Positions 15,833 through 26,760 are shown, counted from the stretch's first letter. The stretch: 64,000 nt of DNA from UBA1756 sp045222555 (GCA_045222555.1 JBGUYY010000113.1:1-64000), one strand, 5' to 3'. Numbers and translations are program-made. Notes: generated by a model from the sequence alone, not told the origin.

Positions 15833-16714
15833 CTACTCTGCGGCACGGATCTGTTCTTCACTCAATCCTGTAGCCTTCACAATGTCTGCAATAGGGATGC
15901 CTAACTCCAAAAATTTCTTGGCAGTATGGAGGAGGGTTTCTTCTCTACCTTCTTCTCTACCTTTTTCATAAAACTCCTTAGCAGCCGTCTCCTTGGCGTA
16001 TGCCACGGCACGCTTCACATCCTCATATTCCAAAACGCTCTTCTGATAATTGTCTTTTTCCATAGCTGTCAGTTTTGAGATTCTACATTCATCCAGCAGA
16101 TCTTGAAAGAAAGCAGGCTGCTTGTCATAATCGCTCTCGTCCATATCGGGCATGTTCTTCAGAACATTCAGCCAATTCAGCATCTCTTCCGTCAGGTCTG
16201 TCTGACTGGCGGCAAAATTACACAATTTTATGAAAAAAATCGCCACCTTCTGCGTTAAAATTTCATTGTTCTGGTCCTTCAAAAAAACAGCGTGGAAAAA
16301 ATGGTCTTTTTTTCGGTATTCCTGTAGGTCGAAATCAAGGATGTTAACCGAGTAAGTTGGAAGAATTTGGTAGTTCAGCTGTCCCCTTTCCAAGCTGGCG
16401 CTGATGGCGCGACTGAGGTAGAAGATGCTCCGTTCGGCAAAATCCGGCTGCGGTGCTTTCTGCATCTCGATGATGAACTGCCGGCCCTCCTCATCTTTGC
16501 AGAGCAGGTCGAAAACCGCTTTCTTCTCTGTGTCAATTATGCCATAGTGCTCTGTGGGCAAATAAGTTACATCCATAATTTTGCCCGTATATTTCGATAC
16601 GAAGCAGTTGAGGAAGCTGATGAGGAACCGCTTGTTCTGCTCGGTTCCGAAAATTTTCTTGAAGGAAAAATCCGTTGTCGGGATCTGGAAGATGTTTTTG
16701 CGTTGATTGGTCAT
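15833..16714 (-). CDS. Rpn family PD-(D/E)XK nuclease/transposase-like protein
   Basis: 293 residues. The N-terminal segment FQIPTTDFSFKKIFGTEQNK and the core VFDLLCKDEEGRQFIIEMQK match the Rpn/PDDEXK_2 family, in which D (of FDLLC) and E-x-Q form the nuclease centre. A middle part carries YLSRAISASLERG. The C-terminus repeats GREEGREE and ends in a short helix-turn-helix-like segment (ADIVKATGLSEEQIRAAE). In E. coli, Rpn proteins promote RecA-independent recombination and act as phage-defence nucleases. The family is often multi-copy in Bacteroidales; only one copy lies here. It has its own promoter and is convergent with rpsP. Confidence 0.88.
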   Translation of the reverse strand: MTNQRKNIFQIPTTDFSFKKIFGTEQNKRFLISFLNCFVSKYTGKIMDVTYLPTEHYGIIDTEKKAVFDLLCKDEEGRQFIIEMQKAPQPDFAERSIFYLSRAISASLERGQLNYQILPTYSVNILDFDLQEYRKKDHFFHAVFLKDQNNEILTQKVAIFFIKLCNFAASQTDLTEEMLNWLNVLKNMPDMDESDYDKQPAFFQDLLDECRISKLTAMEKDNYQKSVLEYEDVKRAVAYAKETAAKEFYEKGREEGREETLLHTAKKFLELGIPIADIVKATGLSEEQIRAAE

Positions 16715-16744
16715 AGTAGAAAAATTAGGTTGAATTATTTTCTA

Positions 16745-16752
16745 CAAAGATA
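16745..16752 (-). promoter_or_regulatory. -7 box TATCTTTG of the Rpn gene
   Basis: Minus-strand TAnnTTTG match 30 bases upstream of the Rpn ATG. Confidence 0.65.
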
Positions 16753-16930
16753 CAACATTCATCATCCATTTTCAAGTACTCAAATTTCTGAAAAACAAGC
16801 TGTTAAAAAATGGTGGATTTTAGCCAAAAAGTGGTATGATTTTGGTGATGAAATGCAAAATACTGCCCGAATCGGACTGTTGATAATTTTTTTTGTATGC
16901 GCCTCACTACAATTTAGCCAAAAAAAATAC

Positions 16931-16938
16931 TATTTTTG
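16931..16938 (+). promoter_or_regulatory. -7 box TATTTTTG
   Basis: Exact TAnnTTTG match 27 bases before the ATG at 16966. It excludes an earlier in-frame TTG start at 16936. Confidence 0.7.
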
Positions 16939-16965
16939 CAGCATCAATCCCTGAATATTCGCAAA

Positions 16966-17985
16966 ATGAAAATCCTCAAACCATTCCTCTTTACCACGTT
17001 ATCATTTTATATCATGATGATTGCGGGTACCGCCAGCGCTCAACAAAAAAATCCAACATTTGATAAGCCTGTGTCGGAGATGGGGCTGACGCGGTTCATT
17101 CCCACGTTAGAGCATACTATCGCCGAGGATAGCAATGTGGTTTATTGCGCCACCCTGCCGTTGGCCTGGGACCGCGTGCGCACCACCATCGGAAGCCCCT
17201 TGCAGATTCCAGATAATGCCCGTGACCTGCGGCTACTTAACGATTCACGCTCGTATCTAAATTCGCTAAAAACTTATGAGTATCAAGTTAATACGGATAT
17301 TTCAGGCTCTCTTATCAATGTGCAAGTGCAATTCAAACTATCGTTGCCATTCTTTACAGAATTGCGCACTTTCCAAGACAGACTGGCCTTCAAAGGCGAA
17401 AAAGTGGAGTCTTTTGGCGTGGCGGGAGATGATCAATACGATCAGAAAAAACAGATGAAAATCCTCTATTATGAAAATAACGACCATTTTATTATAAAAC
17501 TAATTCCCTCCAACTCCGATCATGAAATCATTCTGTACATGCCCAACACTCGTTTTAACACCATGGCAGATGCTGTAGCTAAAGTTAATGATTTGATAGC
17601 CATCGGTCAACAAGAAAAACTTGAAAACAGTCATCGATGGAAATATCAGTTTGAAGATGCAGGTGATATTGTCATCATTCCCAAAATTCAATTTGACCTC
17701 AGCACCCACTTCAGCTCATTGGAGGGGAACACTTTTATTGTCGGAAATGAGACATATAAAATTAATACTGTTTGGCAACGAACTGCTTTCCAACTTGACG
17801 AGAGCGGGGCAGAGATTGAGAGCGAAAGCATAGTGGATATTATAGAGTTTGGGATCAAAGAGATTAATGAGCCCAAAGTCATGAAATTCAACAAGCCTTT
17901 TTTTGTATTTCTGAGGCGCAAAGATGCAGCCGTTCCCTATTTCGCCGCATGGCTATATGATACCGAACTGATGATAAAGGAATAG
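16966..17985 (+). CDS. Secreted serpin-like protein
   Basis: 339 residues with a signal peptide (MKILKPFLFTTLSFYIMMI, cleavage after ASA). The last third resembles the serpin C-terminal region: IVIIPKIQFDLSTHF, then a hinge-like TAFQLDESGAEIESES where serpins have a conserved Glu/Gly/Ala hinge, and MKFNKPFFVFLRRKDAAVPY where serpins have the F-x-x-x-x-P-F-x-F block. The length is slightly below that of typical serpins. The hinge is not the small-residue Ala-rich type of inhibitory serpins, so it may not inhibit by the classical mechanism. It stands alone with its own promoter, about 1.2 kb from the convergent C25 protease gene. The serpin link is an inference from motif order; a novel secreted family is the alternative. 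Confidence 0.45.
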   Translation: MKILKPFLFTTLSFYIMMIAGTASAQQKNPTFDKPVSEMGLTRFIPTLEHTIAEDSNVVYCATLPLAWDRVRTTIGSPLQIPDNARDLRLLNDSRSYLNSLKTYEYQVNTDISGSLINVQVQFKLSLPFFTELRTFQDRLAFKGEKVESFGVAGDDQYDQKKQMKILYYENNDHFIIKLIPSNSDHEIILYMPNTRFNTMADAVAKVNDLIAIGQQEKLENSHRWKYQFEDAGDIVIIPKIQFDLSTHFSSLEGNTFIVGNETYKINTVWQRTAFQLDESGAEIESESIVDIIEFGIKEINEPKVMKFNKPFFVFLRRKDAAVPYFAAWLYDTELMIKE

Positions 17986-18026
17986 CCCCGCCTCTCCCGA
18001 CAGCCCCACTTCTCATCCCTTCATCC

Positions 18027-19154
18027 TCACTCCTCCGCAAACAGTTCCTCCGCCACCGCGTCGGCAAACAGCAGACCTGCCTCGGTGAGCCGCACGGCTG
18101 CCCCGTCCCGCCGGTATAAATCGCTACGTACCCGCTGCAGCTGCCGCAGGAACTGCGCCTTACGCGCCGCCCCGAACTTCGCCTCCAACTCCGCCAACGA
18201 TATGCCCTCGCAGGTGCGCAGCCGCAACAGCACGTACTCGTCGTACTGCTGGTCGGGAGTCAGCACCTCCTCTTCGCGGTCGGGCCGCCCACAGGCCATC
18301 CCCTCCACATAGCGTTTCAAGTCGGCCACGTTCCACTGCCGCACCGGATGGCGGTACGAGTGCGCCGCCGGCCCCAACCCCAAGTACGGCTCGCCCGTCC
18401 AGTAGGCGTGGTTGTGCCGCGAGATGCGGCCCTCCTTGGCAAAGTTGGAAATTTCGTACTGCTGGAAACCCGCCTTAGCGGTCATCTCCCTCAGAATCAG
18501 GAAGTCGCGTTCGGTGTCGGCCTCCTCGGGCAGATAGGGCTGCCCCTCCCGCACCCTCCGCGCCAGCAGGGTGTTCTCCTCCACCGTCAGCGAGTAGCAC
18601 GAAAAGTGTACGATGGGCAGGCGCAATGCCGTGGCCAACTCCTGCCGCCACATCTCGCCTGTGCGGTAGGCGATGTCGTAGATGAGGTCGATGGAGAGGT
18701 TGTCGAAGCCGACCCTCGCCGCCTCCTGCACGGCCGATAGCGCCGTGGCCGCATCGTGCCGCCGGTTCAACAGCTGCAGAATGTTGTCATCAAACGATTG
18801 CACGCCTATGCTTAACCGATTGATACCTACCGACTTCAATGCCGATAGATAGTCGGCCGTGAGCTGCTCGGGATTGGCCTCCAGGGTGATCTCCGCCGAA
18901 GGCGAGAAGGTATAATATTGCTGGAGTTTTTCCATCAGCTGCTCCAACTCTGCCGGCGTGCAAAGCGAGGGCGTTCCTCCACCGATATATAAAGTGTCAA
19001 TGTTTTTTTCAGGAAGAAAATCTTTTCTCAACTCCATCTCCTTGAACAACCCCTCCCAATACTCCACACGCCGCTGTAGCGAGGCCACCGAGTAAAAGCT
19101 GCAATACACGCACTTTTGCTTACAGAACGGGAAGTGGATGTAGATTCCGGCCAT
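18027..19154 (-). CDS. hemW: Radical SAM heme chaperone HemW
   Basis: 375 residues, standard HemW length. The radical-SAM cluster motif is FCKQKCVYC (Cys11, Cys15, Cys18) directly after MAGIYIHFP. It is followed by LYIGGGTPSLC, ITLEANPEQL and GINRLSIGVQSF. The C-terminal HemN-like domain (EISNFAKEGRISRHNHAYW and GLGPAAHSY) is complete. The N-terminal residues used by true HemN for coproporphyrinogen binding are absent, so heme insertion is more likely than oxidase activity. It lies just downstream of the terminator of the C25 protease gene. Confidence 0.93.
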   Translation of the reverse strand: MAGIYIHFPFCKQKCVYCSFYSVASLQRRVEYWEGLFKEMELRKDFLPEKNIDTLYIGGGTPSLCTPAELEQLMEKLQQYYTFSPSAEITLEANPEQLTADYLSALKSVGINRLSIGVQSFDDNILQLLNRRHDAATALSAVQEAARVGFDNLSIDLIYDIAYRTGEMWRQELATALRLPIVHFSCYSLTVEENTLLARRVREGQPYLPEEADTERDFLILREMTAKAGFQQYEISNFAKEGRISRHNHAYWTGEPYLGLGPAAHSYRHPVRQWNVADLKRYVEGMACGRPDREEEVLTPDQQYDEYVLLRLRTCEGISLAELEAKFGAARKAQFLRQLQRVRSDLYRRDGAAVRLTEAGLLFADAVAEELFAEE

Positions 19155-19163
19155 GGTGGTTTC

Positions 19164-19192
19164 AAAAAAGGCGTCCCCGCAATGGAGACGCC
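19164..19192 (-). terminator. Terminator of the C25 protease gene
   Basis: On the minus strand GGCGTC (19192-19187) pairs with GACGCC (19175-19170), followed by six T residues. It lies 10 bases upstream of the hemW start and separates the two transcripts. Confidence 0.85.
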
Positions 19193-19214
19193 TTCGTATA
19201 GAGGTTGTCTTGTT

Positions 19215-22200
19215 TTATTTCAAAATGACTTTCTTGATGAAGGTCTGTCCGTCGTGGGTGGTGATGCGCACCAAATACATTCCGCGAACGAGGTTAGCCA
19301 CATTGATTTCGGTATGGTTGTTGGCGGGACGGCCACTATAAACCACTTCGCCGATGGCAGAGTAGAGGCTGATTTCAGCGATGTTGCTGCCTTCCACATT
19401 CAGCACCTGTGTGGCGGGATTCGGGAAAATGAACCACGCATTGTCATAGTCGCTGATGCCCGTGGTGGTCTGTCCGTTGACGGTAGCGGAGAAGCCCGAC
19501 TGGCCATTGGTGCAGATGGTCTGCACAGCGTAGGAGTAGTTGACGCCCTGATCCACGGTAGCATCGATGTAGAAGTTGCTCGGCGTGGTGGCGATGGCGT
19601 TGCCGTTGCGATAGACCTTGTAGGCGATGGCATTCTCCATCTCGTCCCAGTTCAGTCCTAACTGAGTGGGCGATGCGGTGATGGTGAGACCAGTGGGCGC
19701 GTCGCACGTTTCAGGGGTGGGATTGCCCACGGTGACGCACTCGGTGATGCCCGCCGATTCGAAGTCATTGGGACAGGCAGTGTGCAAGGTGTAGCAGTGG
19801 GTGCCTTCCGGTACGTTATGATCAATGTAGTTACCGCCAGTGATGTTGGAGGCGATAAGCTCGCCGTCGCGGTAGAGGTTGTAGTGGCTGCCTGTGCCGC
19901 TCTCGCCGCTGATGGAGATGTCATCCACGCAGAAGATATACTGGTCGTTGGAGGTGCAGTGGATGGCCACATACTTGGCCTCTGCGGGTACGGTGTAGCT
20001 GTATTCGGTCCATGTGGCGGTGGTGGTCACGCTGCTGCTGAGGGCAGTGAAGTCGTTGGCATTGGTGCCGGTGGTGGAATAGGCAGCGGTGAACTGCTCA
20101 TTGGCGTAGCTGCTGGAGTAGGAGCGTGCCCAGAACGAGAAGGTGAACGGGTTGGTGAAGTTGAGTTCAGGACTGATGATCCAGTCGTTGTTTTGAACGG
20201 CGCTGCTTCCGCCCCAACCACCGCTGCCTTGGCAGTAAGCGTCACCGAAGAATTTGTTGCCGGAGTGTGCGTTGATGGTGGTATTGCCCGTCATCTGGCT
20301 GGCATCCAGCACAATGTAGGCCATGGGCTGTCCCTCGTTGGTGAACTCAACGCTGCTGAAGGTACCCGTATTGGCACCGTCGCCATCGATGTAGGTCCAG
20401 CCCACCGTGCCGGGTGAGTTGATGTCACCATAGGTGTGGCCTTCCACATCGTCGCTGATGGTGATGTTTTCAATGGTGGACTCGTCGTCCCAGGTCAAGG
20501 TAACATTGGAGCCGTTGACGGTGGCCGCCAGCCCTGTCGGAGCCTGGCAGTCGTTGCCGATGGCCGTCAGGGTGAAAGTGCCGTTCCAGCTGTCGCCGCC
20601 GTTGGTGGCGGTCCAGTTCATGGTGAACACATGGCCGGTGGTCACGTTTTCGTCGATGGAGAGCTGGAAGCCGTTGTTGTCGGTGGCGGTGCCGCCGTTA
20701 GCGGCCATGGCGGTGAAAGTGCCGTTGCCATCCAAAATCGTCAGCATCGGGTCGTTGCAGCTGAGGGCGACCGTGGTATTGCCCGTGGTGGCCACACCGC
20801 CCATGTTCTGGAGGGTGAGGGTCAGGTAGGGCTGCTGGCCATATTCCACAATGTCAGGCGTGTAGCTGTCGAGCACGAGGTACGGAACGTTGCCCGCCGT
20901 GCAAGGGATAGTCTCGTAAATGGTGGTGTTGTTGAAAGCGGTCACTACGAGCAGGACATCGCCAGCGCTGAAGTCGTGCTGAATGGTCACTTGTCCGTTG
21001 GCGTCGGTGTAGGCGCTGTAGTAGGTGTCGTTTTGCGAGATGCACACGAGGGCGTCCTCCACCGGCTGACCGTTGGCGGTGATGGTGGTGGTATAGGGAA
21101 CGCCCGTCATCAGGGTGTTCACCGACGAGGTGATGGCCACGGGTTGCTTGGTGCGCAGCTGGAGGGAAGCGTCGCCAAAGGTGGTCCAGGTCTGGAAGGT
21201 CTCCACATCGCTGCTGGTGCTGCTTTCGGTGAGGGCGAGGGTGAAGGCATTCACCACGATGGAGCCCCAGTGGGTGCGCTGCTCGTTGGTGTTGATACCA
21301 TTCTGTCCGCTATACTGGTTGTAGTTGAAACCGCCCACGAGGATGTCGTAGAAGTAGTCCTGACCGCGCTGCGGGGGAGTCCAGGGCTGGTTGATGGTGG
21401 ACATCAGGGTCACCACTGCGCCGCCGTTCTCTTTCTTCAGCCATGCCTCGGCGAAGCAGTCGCCGCTCTGGTTGAACTTGCCGTTCACGCAGGCCACCGC
21501 CACAATGAAGGGCAGACGGTCGCCGTTGGTGGAGGCGTTCACGTTGGTATTGCTATAGTTGGTGGTCACGAAATAGGTCTCGGCACCATGACCGCAGTAG
21601 GCGATGGTGGAGGCACCGGCATTCACGTGGCCAGCCAAGGTGGAGGCGGTGGAGTTGTCGCCATAGTTGCCGTTCTCAGTAAGGTAGGTGAAGTCGGCCA
21701 GACGCTCGCTGTAGATGCGCTGTACGTGTACGTAGTCGATCTCGCCATCGTCACCCGAACCCTGTCCTTCGGAGGAACCGATACCGATGAAGGTCTCGCG
21801 CCAGCCGGGGTCCATGTTGGGGGTCTTCTCGTAGTTGATGGCCTTGTTCACCTGCACGAGTGCCTGTGCGTTGCTGGAGCAGGAGAAACGGCCGATGGCG
21901 ATGTCGGGGTAGTTGTCGTTACCGGCCACGCAGCCCATCTTCGGGTCGGCGGGAGCGGCCGTGTAGTCTGACGTGATGGTGTTCGACTTGATGTCGGCCC
22001 AGTCGCCGAACAGCTGCACATACATCAGGTTGCCGTTGCTGTTGTAGGCGGTCTGAATGGTGGAGGTGACATTGGCACCGCTGCTCACCACCTGTTTTTC
22101 AACGTTGTAGCCCATCTCTTTCTTCCACTGGATGTAGAGGTCGGCGGCGTTTTCGTAGGCACTGGGGGTCAGCACGAGTATGTCACCCTTCTCGCCCTGT

Positions 22201-22895
22201 GCGAGGGCGTCGCGGGTGGGCTCATAGTTGAGGAAGAGGTTCTGGTACATGCCCACGGCCTCTTTCACCGGCGTCGGGTTGATGCGGGTGAGCGGGTTGG
22301 TGGCGGGCTGGCTGTTCTCGCGCAGGGTGATGACCACTCTGTTAAACACATTCAGAATGTTGTGCATAGCATCATAGTGGAAGGGGTAGAACCGTACCGA
22401 GGTACCGCGCACGTCTCGCACGATGAAGGGAGCCTCCATAGTGGCGATGTCGGCGGGATAGTCCTCCACCAGCCGTGAGGCCGGATCTACTTCGTAGGGG
22501 ATTTCCGAAGGCTCCTGGTTGCGGTAGATGATACCGCGAGAGGGTACCATCGGATGATTCAGCGGGGTCACAACAACCATGTCTTCAGCAACTTCCATGT
22601 CCACATTCTTGTTGGCCGGCAACTGGATGGCCGCGCTCACAAAGGGCAGTTCGGCCCACCCTTTCAGCTCGGTGGTGGTGCTGGAGGCAAAATTGATTTT
22701 GTTGTAGGTCACCCCGTCATGCGTCACCTCGTCGATGCTGTAATCGTGGATTTCAAACGTCAGCTGGTGAACCCCCGGCTGGGGCTGGCTGTACGAAACC
22801 GTGTAAGGCTGCTGCCCCGTTGGTTGTGAATTAGATTGTGCGAAAGTGAATAAAACACTTACAATCAATACAATAGAAAAAATAATTTTTTTCAT
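19215..22895 (-). CDS. Gingipain-type C25 cysteine protease, T9SS cargo
   Basis: 1226 residues from the ATG at 22895 (another ATG two codons earlier is possible). Signal peptide, then a propeptide-like N-terminal domain, then a C25 catalytic domain with His436 in YCGHG and Cys469 in VAVACVNGKFN, the expected gingipain pair. Next come an Ig-like domain, a cleaved-adhesin (choice-of-anchor J-like) domain around TVGWTYIDGDGANTGTF, and two Fn3-like repeats (CDAPTGLTITASPTQLGLNW). The end has the T9SS type A sorting domain (FPNPATQVLNVEG, then VRGMYLVRITTHDG). It is a cell-surface or secreted peptidase that probably supports peptide feeding. Substrate specificity (Arg or Lys) cannot be decided from the motifs alone. 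Confidence 0.9.
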   Translation of the reverse strand: MKKIIFSIVLIVSVLFTFAQSNSQPTGQQPYTVSYSQPQPGVHQLTFEIHDYSIDEVTHDGVTYNKINFASSTTTELKGWAELPFVSAAIQLPANKNVDMEVAEDMVVVTPLNHPMVPSRGIIYRNQEPSEIPYEVDPASRLVEDYPADIATMEAPFIVRDVRGTSVRFYPFHYDAMHNILNVFNRVVITLRENSQPATNPLTRINPTPVKEAVGMYQNLFLNYEPTRDALAQGEKGDILVLTPSAYENAADLYIQWKKEMGYNVEKQVVSSGANVTSTIQTAYNSNGNLMYVQLFGDWADIKSNTITSDYTAAPADPKMGCVAGNDNYPDIAIGRFSCSSNAQALVQVNKAINYEKTPNMDPGWRETFIGIGSSEGQGSGDDGEIDYVHVQRIYSERLADFTYLTENGNYGDNSTASTLAGHVNAGASTIAYCGHGAETYFVTTNYSNTNVNASTNGDRLPFIVAVACVNGKFNQSGDCFAEAWLKKENGGAVVTLMSTINQPWTPPQRGQDYFYDILVGGFNYNQYSGQNGINTNEQRTHWGSIVVNAFTLALTESSTSSDVETFQTWTTFGDASLQLRTKQPVAITSSVNTLMTGVPYTTTITANGQPVEDALVCISQNDTYYSAYTDANGQVTIQHDFSAGDVLLVVTAFNNTTIYETIPCTAGNVPYLVLDSYTPDIVEYGQQPYLTLTLQNMGGVATTGNTTVALSCNDPMLTILDGNGTFTAMAANGGTATDNNGFQLSIDENVTTGHVFTMNWTATNGGDSWNGTFTLTAIGNDCQAPTGLAATVNGSNVTLTWDDESTIENITISDDVEGHTYGDINSPGTVGWTYIDGDGANTGTFSSVEFTNEGQPMAYIVLDASQMTGNTTINAHSGNKFFGDAYCQGSGGWGGSSAVQNNDWIISPELNFTNPFTFSFWARSYSSSYANEQFTAAYSTTGTNANDFTALSSSVTTTATWTEYSYTVPAEAKYVAIHCTSNDQYIFCVDDISISGESGTGSHYNLYRDGELIASNITGGNYIDHNVPEGTHCYTLHTACPNDFESAGITECVTVGNPTPETCDAPTGLTITASPTQLGLNWDEMENAIAYKVYRNGNAIATTPSNFYIDATVDQGVNYSYAVQTICTNGQSGFSATVNGQTTTGISDYDNAWFIFPNPATQVLNVEGSNIAEISLYSAIGEVVYSGRPANNHTEINVANLVRGMYLVRITTHDGQTFIKKVILK

Positions 22896-22916
22896 ACACA
22901 TATTTTAAAAAGTGCG

Positions 22917-22924
22917 CAAAGATA
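22917..22924 (-). promoter_or_regulatory. -7 box TATCTTTG of the C25 protease
   Basis: Minus-strand TAnnTTTG match 21 bases upstream of the ATG at 22895. Confidence 0.7.
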
Positions 22925-23055
22925 AAGAAAAAATGCACGCCGTGACATTTTTTTTGATTTTATTTTGGGCGGCCCGGCTCCCTGCGGTCGCCGTCGGGCT
23001 TTCCGCTTTACGTCGCTTCGCTCGTGTTCGCTCCAATCCCTGCCGCGTGCGGGTG

Positions 23056-24729
<1,674 letters not shown>

Positions 24730-24766
24730 AAATATTTCGAATAATATTGAATTCTTTTCGCAGTTG

Positions 24767-24774
24767 CAAAAATA
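24767..24774 (-). promoter_or_regulatory. -7 box TATTTTTG of ettA
   Basis: Minus-strand TAnnTTTG match 37 bases upstream of the ettA ATG at 24729. Confidence 0.65.
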
Positions 24775-24816
24775 CAATTTTTTGGGTTGAAGAGCGACAG
24801 AGTCTGGATTTTTTTC

Positions 24817-24824
24817 TAATTTTG
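24817..24824 (+). promoter_or_regulatory. -7 box TAATTTTG of the 493-residue secreted protein
   Basis: Exact TAnnTTTG match 28 bases before the ATG at 24853, divergent from the ettA promoter about 45 bases away. Confidence 0.65.
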
Positions 24825-24852
24825 CGCTTGTTTTTAAATTAAAATTTATCCC

Positions 24853-26334
24853 ATGAAACGAATCGCTATCCTCTTTCTTTCCTTGTTGATGCTTGTATCG
24901 CTGAAATCAGTAGGACAAACCACTATCCCCCTGCCGAACAGCAGTTTCGAGAACTGGTCAACCGGTAACGGCTACAGCGTATCGGTGTTCTTTTTATCGC
25001 TGCCGGTATATGATAGCTACACCTATCCCACCAGCTGGAACTATCCGACCTATCCTGTCAACGAGGATCTCACCTATAGCGGCATGAGTGTCAACGTGAA
25101 CACCGACCTTCCGCTGCTGAAGGTGGTGGATGTGACTTCAGGCGTGCCTGATGGTTCGCATGCTATTGGTTTGCAGAGTTTTATGGTTTCCGATATTATC
25201 AATCCCACCGTATATAATCTTGCCGCCTCCTCGTTCGACTCGGCCATCGTTTCATCGGTGTTCCCCACGGTTCTATCCACCGGCGTGGTGAATGTGGACA
25301 ACCTGATGCCGATGGTGGGCGAACTCACCAGCCAGTACGACAGCCTTTCCTCACCGCTGACCTTTTTTATCGGCAGGGACCTCGACAGTCTTATCGACGG
25401 CGGCATCGCGTTGAACGGCGCAGTGCCGGGTCGCCTGACGGGGTACTACCAATACACCTCTGCCATCGGTGGCGATAGAGGTGGCGTATTGATGTTGGGC
25501 TCCAGATACAACCCCGAAACGCAGCGGCGTGAAGTAGTGGGCGGTGGCTATACCACTGATTTAACGGATGTTGACAGCTATACCTCCTTCGAGGTGCCCT
25601 ATACTCCGCTCTCCGAAATCGACTCTACTGTCGAATATGCGGAGCCCGACTCCTTGGTGCTGATGCTCATCTCTTCGGCTACGACCGAGCCGCAGCAAGG
25701 CTCCATTCTCTATCTAGACCGCCTTCAGTTGTGGATGGCCGGCGTGGATCCCGTGGAAGACACCTGCAGCGCCATTTTCAACCTCACGGTCAACAGCGTG
25801 GACACCACCCATGCCGAGTTGAGCTGGACGTACGAAGGTGCGCCCGACCATTTCGAGGCGGAGTACGGCCTCCAAGGGTTCGAGCAGGGGACGGGCACAA
25901 TGGTCTCGGTCAGCACCAACATGCTCTCCTTGTCGGAGCTGACGCCCGACACCGACTACGACGTGTATGTACATTGTGTGTGCAGCGCCACGCTGGAGGG
26001 CGATTGGGCCATGGTGAGCTTCCGCACCGACACCCTCCCCGCAGTTATCGAAGACACTACTACCATTCCGGATGACTCCGTCAGCATCCACAACTACGCC
26101 CTCGACCACCTGCTGGTGTATCCCAACCCAGCGCAGGGCCAGTGCGTGGTGCAGTTTGAACAGGAGTTGCCCAGCGTGGTTCGCCTCTATAGTCTGAGTG
26201 GCCAACTGTTGCTGGAGGCCGTTCCCACCAAGGAGACGATGGAACTGGAATTGCCGGCGGCTGGTGTTTACCTTTTGGTTTGTGAGATGAAGGGAGGCGT
26301 GGTGACGCGCAGAATCATCAGTCAGGGGAAGTAA
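24853..26334 (+). CDS. T9SS-sorted secreted protein with Fn3-like domain
   Basis: 493 residues with a signal peptide (MKRIAILFLSLLMLVSLKSV). The N-terminal ~270 residues form one beta-rich domain (NSSFENWSTGNGYSV, then PTSWNYPTYPVNEDL) resembling the PCMD-like glycan-associated domains of Bacteroidetes, although I cannot be sure. An Fn3-like domain follows (FNLTVNSVDTTHAELSW, then TDYDVYVHC). The C-terminal T9SS type A domain is clear (HLLVYPNPAQGQCVVQF, LYSLSGQLL, AAGVYLLVCEM). It is expected to be exported through the T9SS and attached to the surface or secreted. The function is unknown. Confidence 0.75.
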   Translation: MKRIAILFLSLLMLVSLKSVGQTTIPLPNSSFENWSTGNGYSVSVFFLSLPVYDSYTYPTSWNYPTYPVNEDLTYSGMSVNVNTDLPLLKVVDVTSGVPDGSHAIGLQSFMVSDIINPTVYNLAASSFDSAIVSSVFPTVLSTGVVNVDNLMPMVGELTSQYDSLSSPLTFFIGRDLDSLIDGGIALNGAVPGRLTGYYQYTSAIGGDRGGVLMLGSRYNPETQRREVVGGGYTTDLTDVDSYTSFEVPYTPLSEIDSTVEYAEPDSLVLMLISSATTEPQQGSILYLDRLQLWMAGVDPVEDTCSAIFNLTVNSVDTTHAELSWTYEGAPDHFEAEYGLQGFEQGTGTMVSVSTNMLSLSELTPDTDYDVYVHCVCSATLEGDWAMVSFRTDTLPAVIEDTTTIPDDSVSIHNYALDHLLVYPNPAQGQCVVQFEQELPSVVRLYSLSGQLLLEAVPTKETMELELPAAGVYLLVCEMKGGVVTRRIISQGK

Positions 26335-26358
26335 GGGCCTTCCTGCCCTTACGGTGCC

Positions 26359-26670
26359 CTAATCCACCATCACCACCTTCCGCGGACGGAAACCGTCCAC
26401 ACGCAGGATATAGATGCCCGGCGAGAGAATTTGGTAGGTGCCGTCGGCAGAGCGGCGGGTCAGCAACAGACGGCCCGTCATGTCGAAGAGTTGCAAGGCA
26501 TGCCCCTCCACACCCCGGATGGTGAGCTGCAGGCCGTTAGAAAATACTGTGTATTCGTTAATTACGTGGGTGGTCACCGAAATGGTGGTATCTGGCTCAA
26601 CGACTGTAAATAATAAATAATCGAAAAGTATACCACCTTTGATGCTGCAAAAATACAGTTTTTTGAACAA
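26359..26670 (-). pseudogene. T9SS sorting-domain fragment without signal peptide
   Basis: An open frame of up to 103 codons whose last ~60 residues are a T9SS type A sorting domain (GVEGHALQLFDMTGRLLLT, then LSPGIYILRVDGFRPRKV). There is no usable signal peptide. The only upstream start (TTG at 26670) lies on the wrong side of a -7 box (TATTTTTG, minus strand, 26647-26654), so the natural start is unclear. It is probably the remnant of a larger cargo gene, or a promoter moved next to an orphan tail. It converges on the 493-residue cargo gene. Confidence 0.45.
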
Positions 26671-26689
26671 TTATGCTGCACAATTGATT

Positions 26690-26706
26690 TTACGCATTTT
26701 GCGTAA
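26690..26706. repeat. Short palindrome TTACGCA / TGCGTAA
   Basis: TTACGCA and TGCGTAA are separated by TTT in the divergent intergenic region upstream of the alpha-2-macroglobulin gene. The half-sites resemble those of the 37-bp palindromes at 1088 and 4255, but their orientation is inverted and the outer arms are missing. It may be an operator for the gene on either side. Confidence 0.3.
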
Positions 26707-26752
26707 TTGAAGAAAATGGTGTATTTTTTATGAGTAATCAGAGAAAAATCTG

Positions 26753-26760
26753 TAACTTTG
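26753..26760 (+). promoter_or_regulatory. -7 box TAACTTTG of the alpha-2-macroglobulin gene
   Basis: Exact TAnnTTTG match 21 bases before the ATG at 26782. It overlaps an upstream TTG (26758), which is therefore rejected as a start. Confidence 0.75.

Noticed and set aside
20436..21971. 511-codon open frame opposite the C25 protease
   Set aside because: It is the complement of the GC-rich catalytic and Fn3 region, consists of Gly/Val/His-rich low-complexity sequence, and lacks promoter and family.
26690..26706. Third copy of the 37-bp operator
   Set aside because: Half-sites are similar but inverted and lack the outer TACAA/TTGTA arms, so it is listed only as a separate short palindrome.
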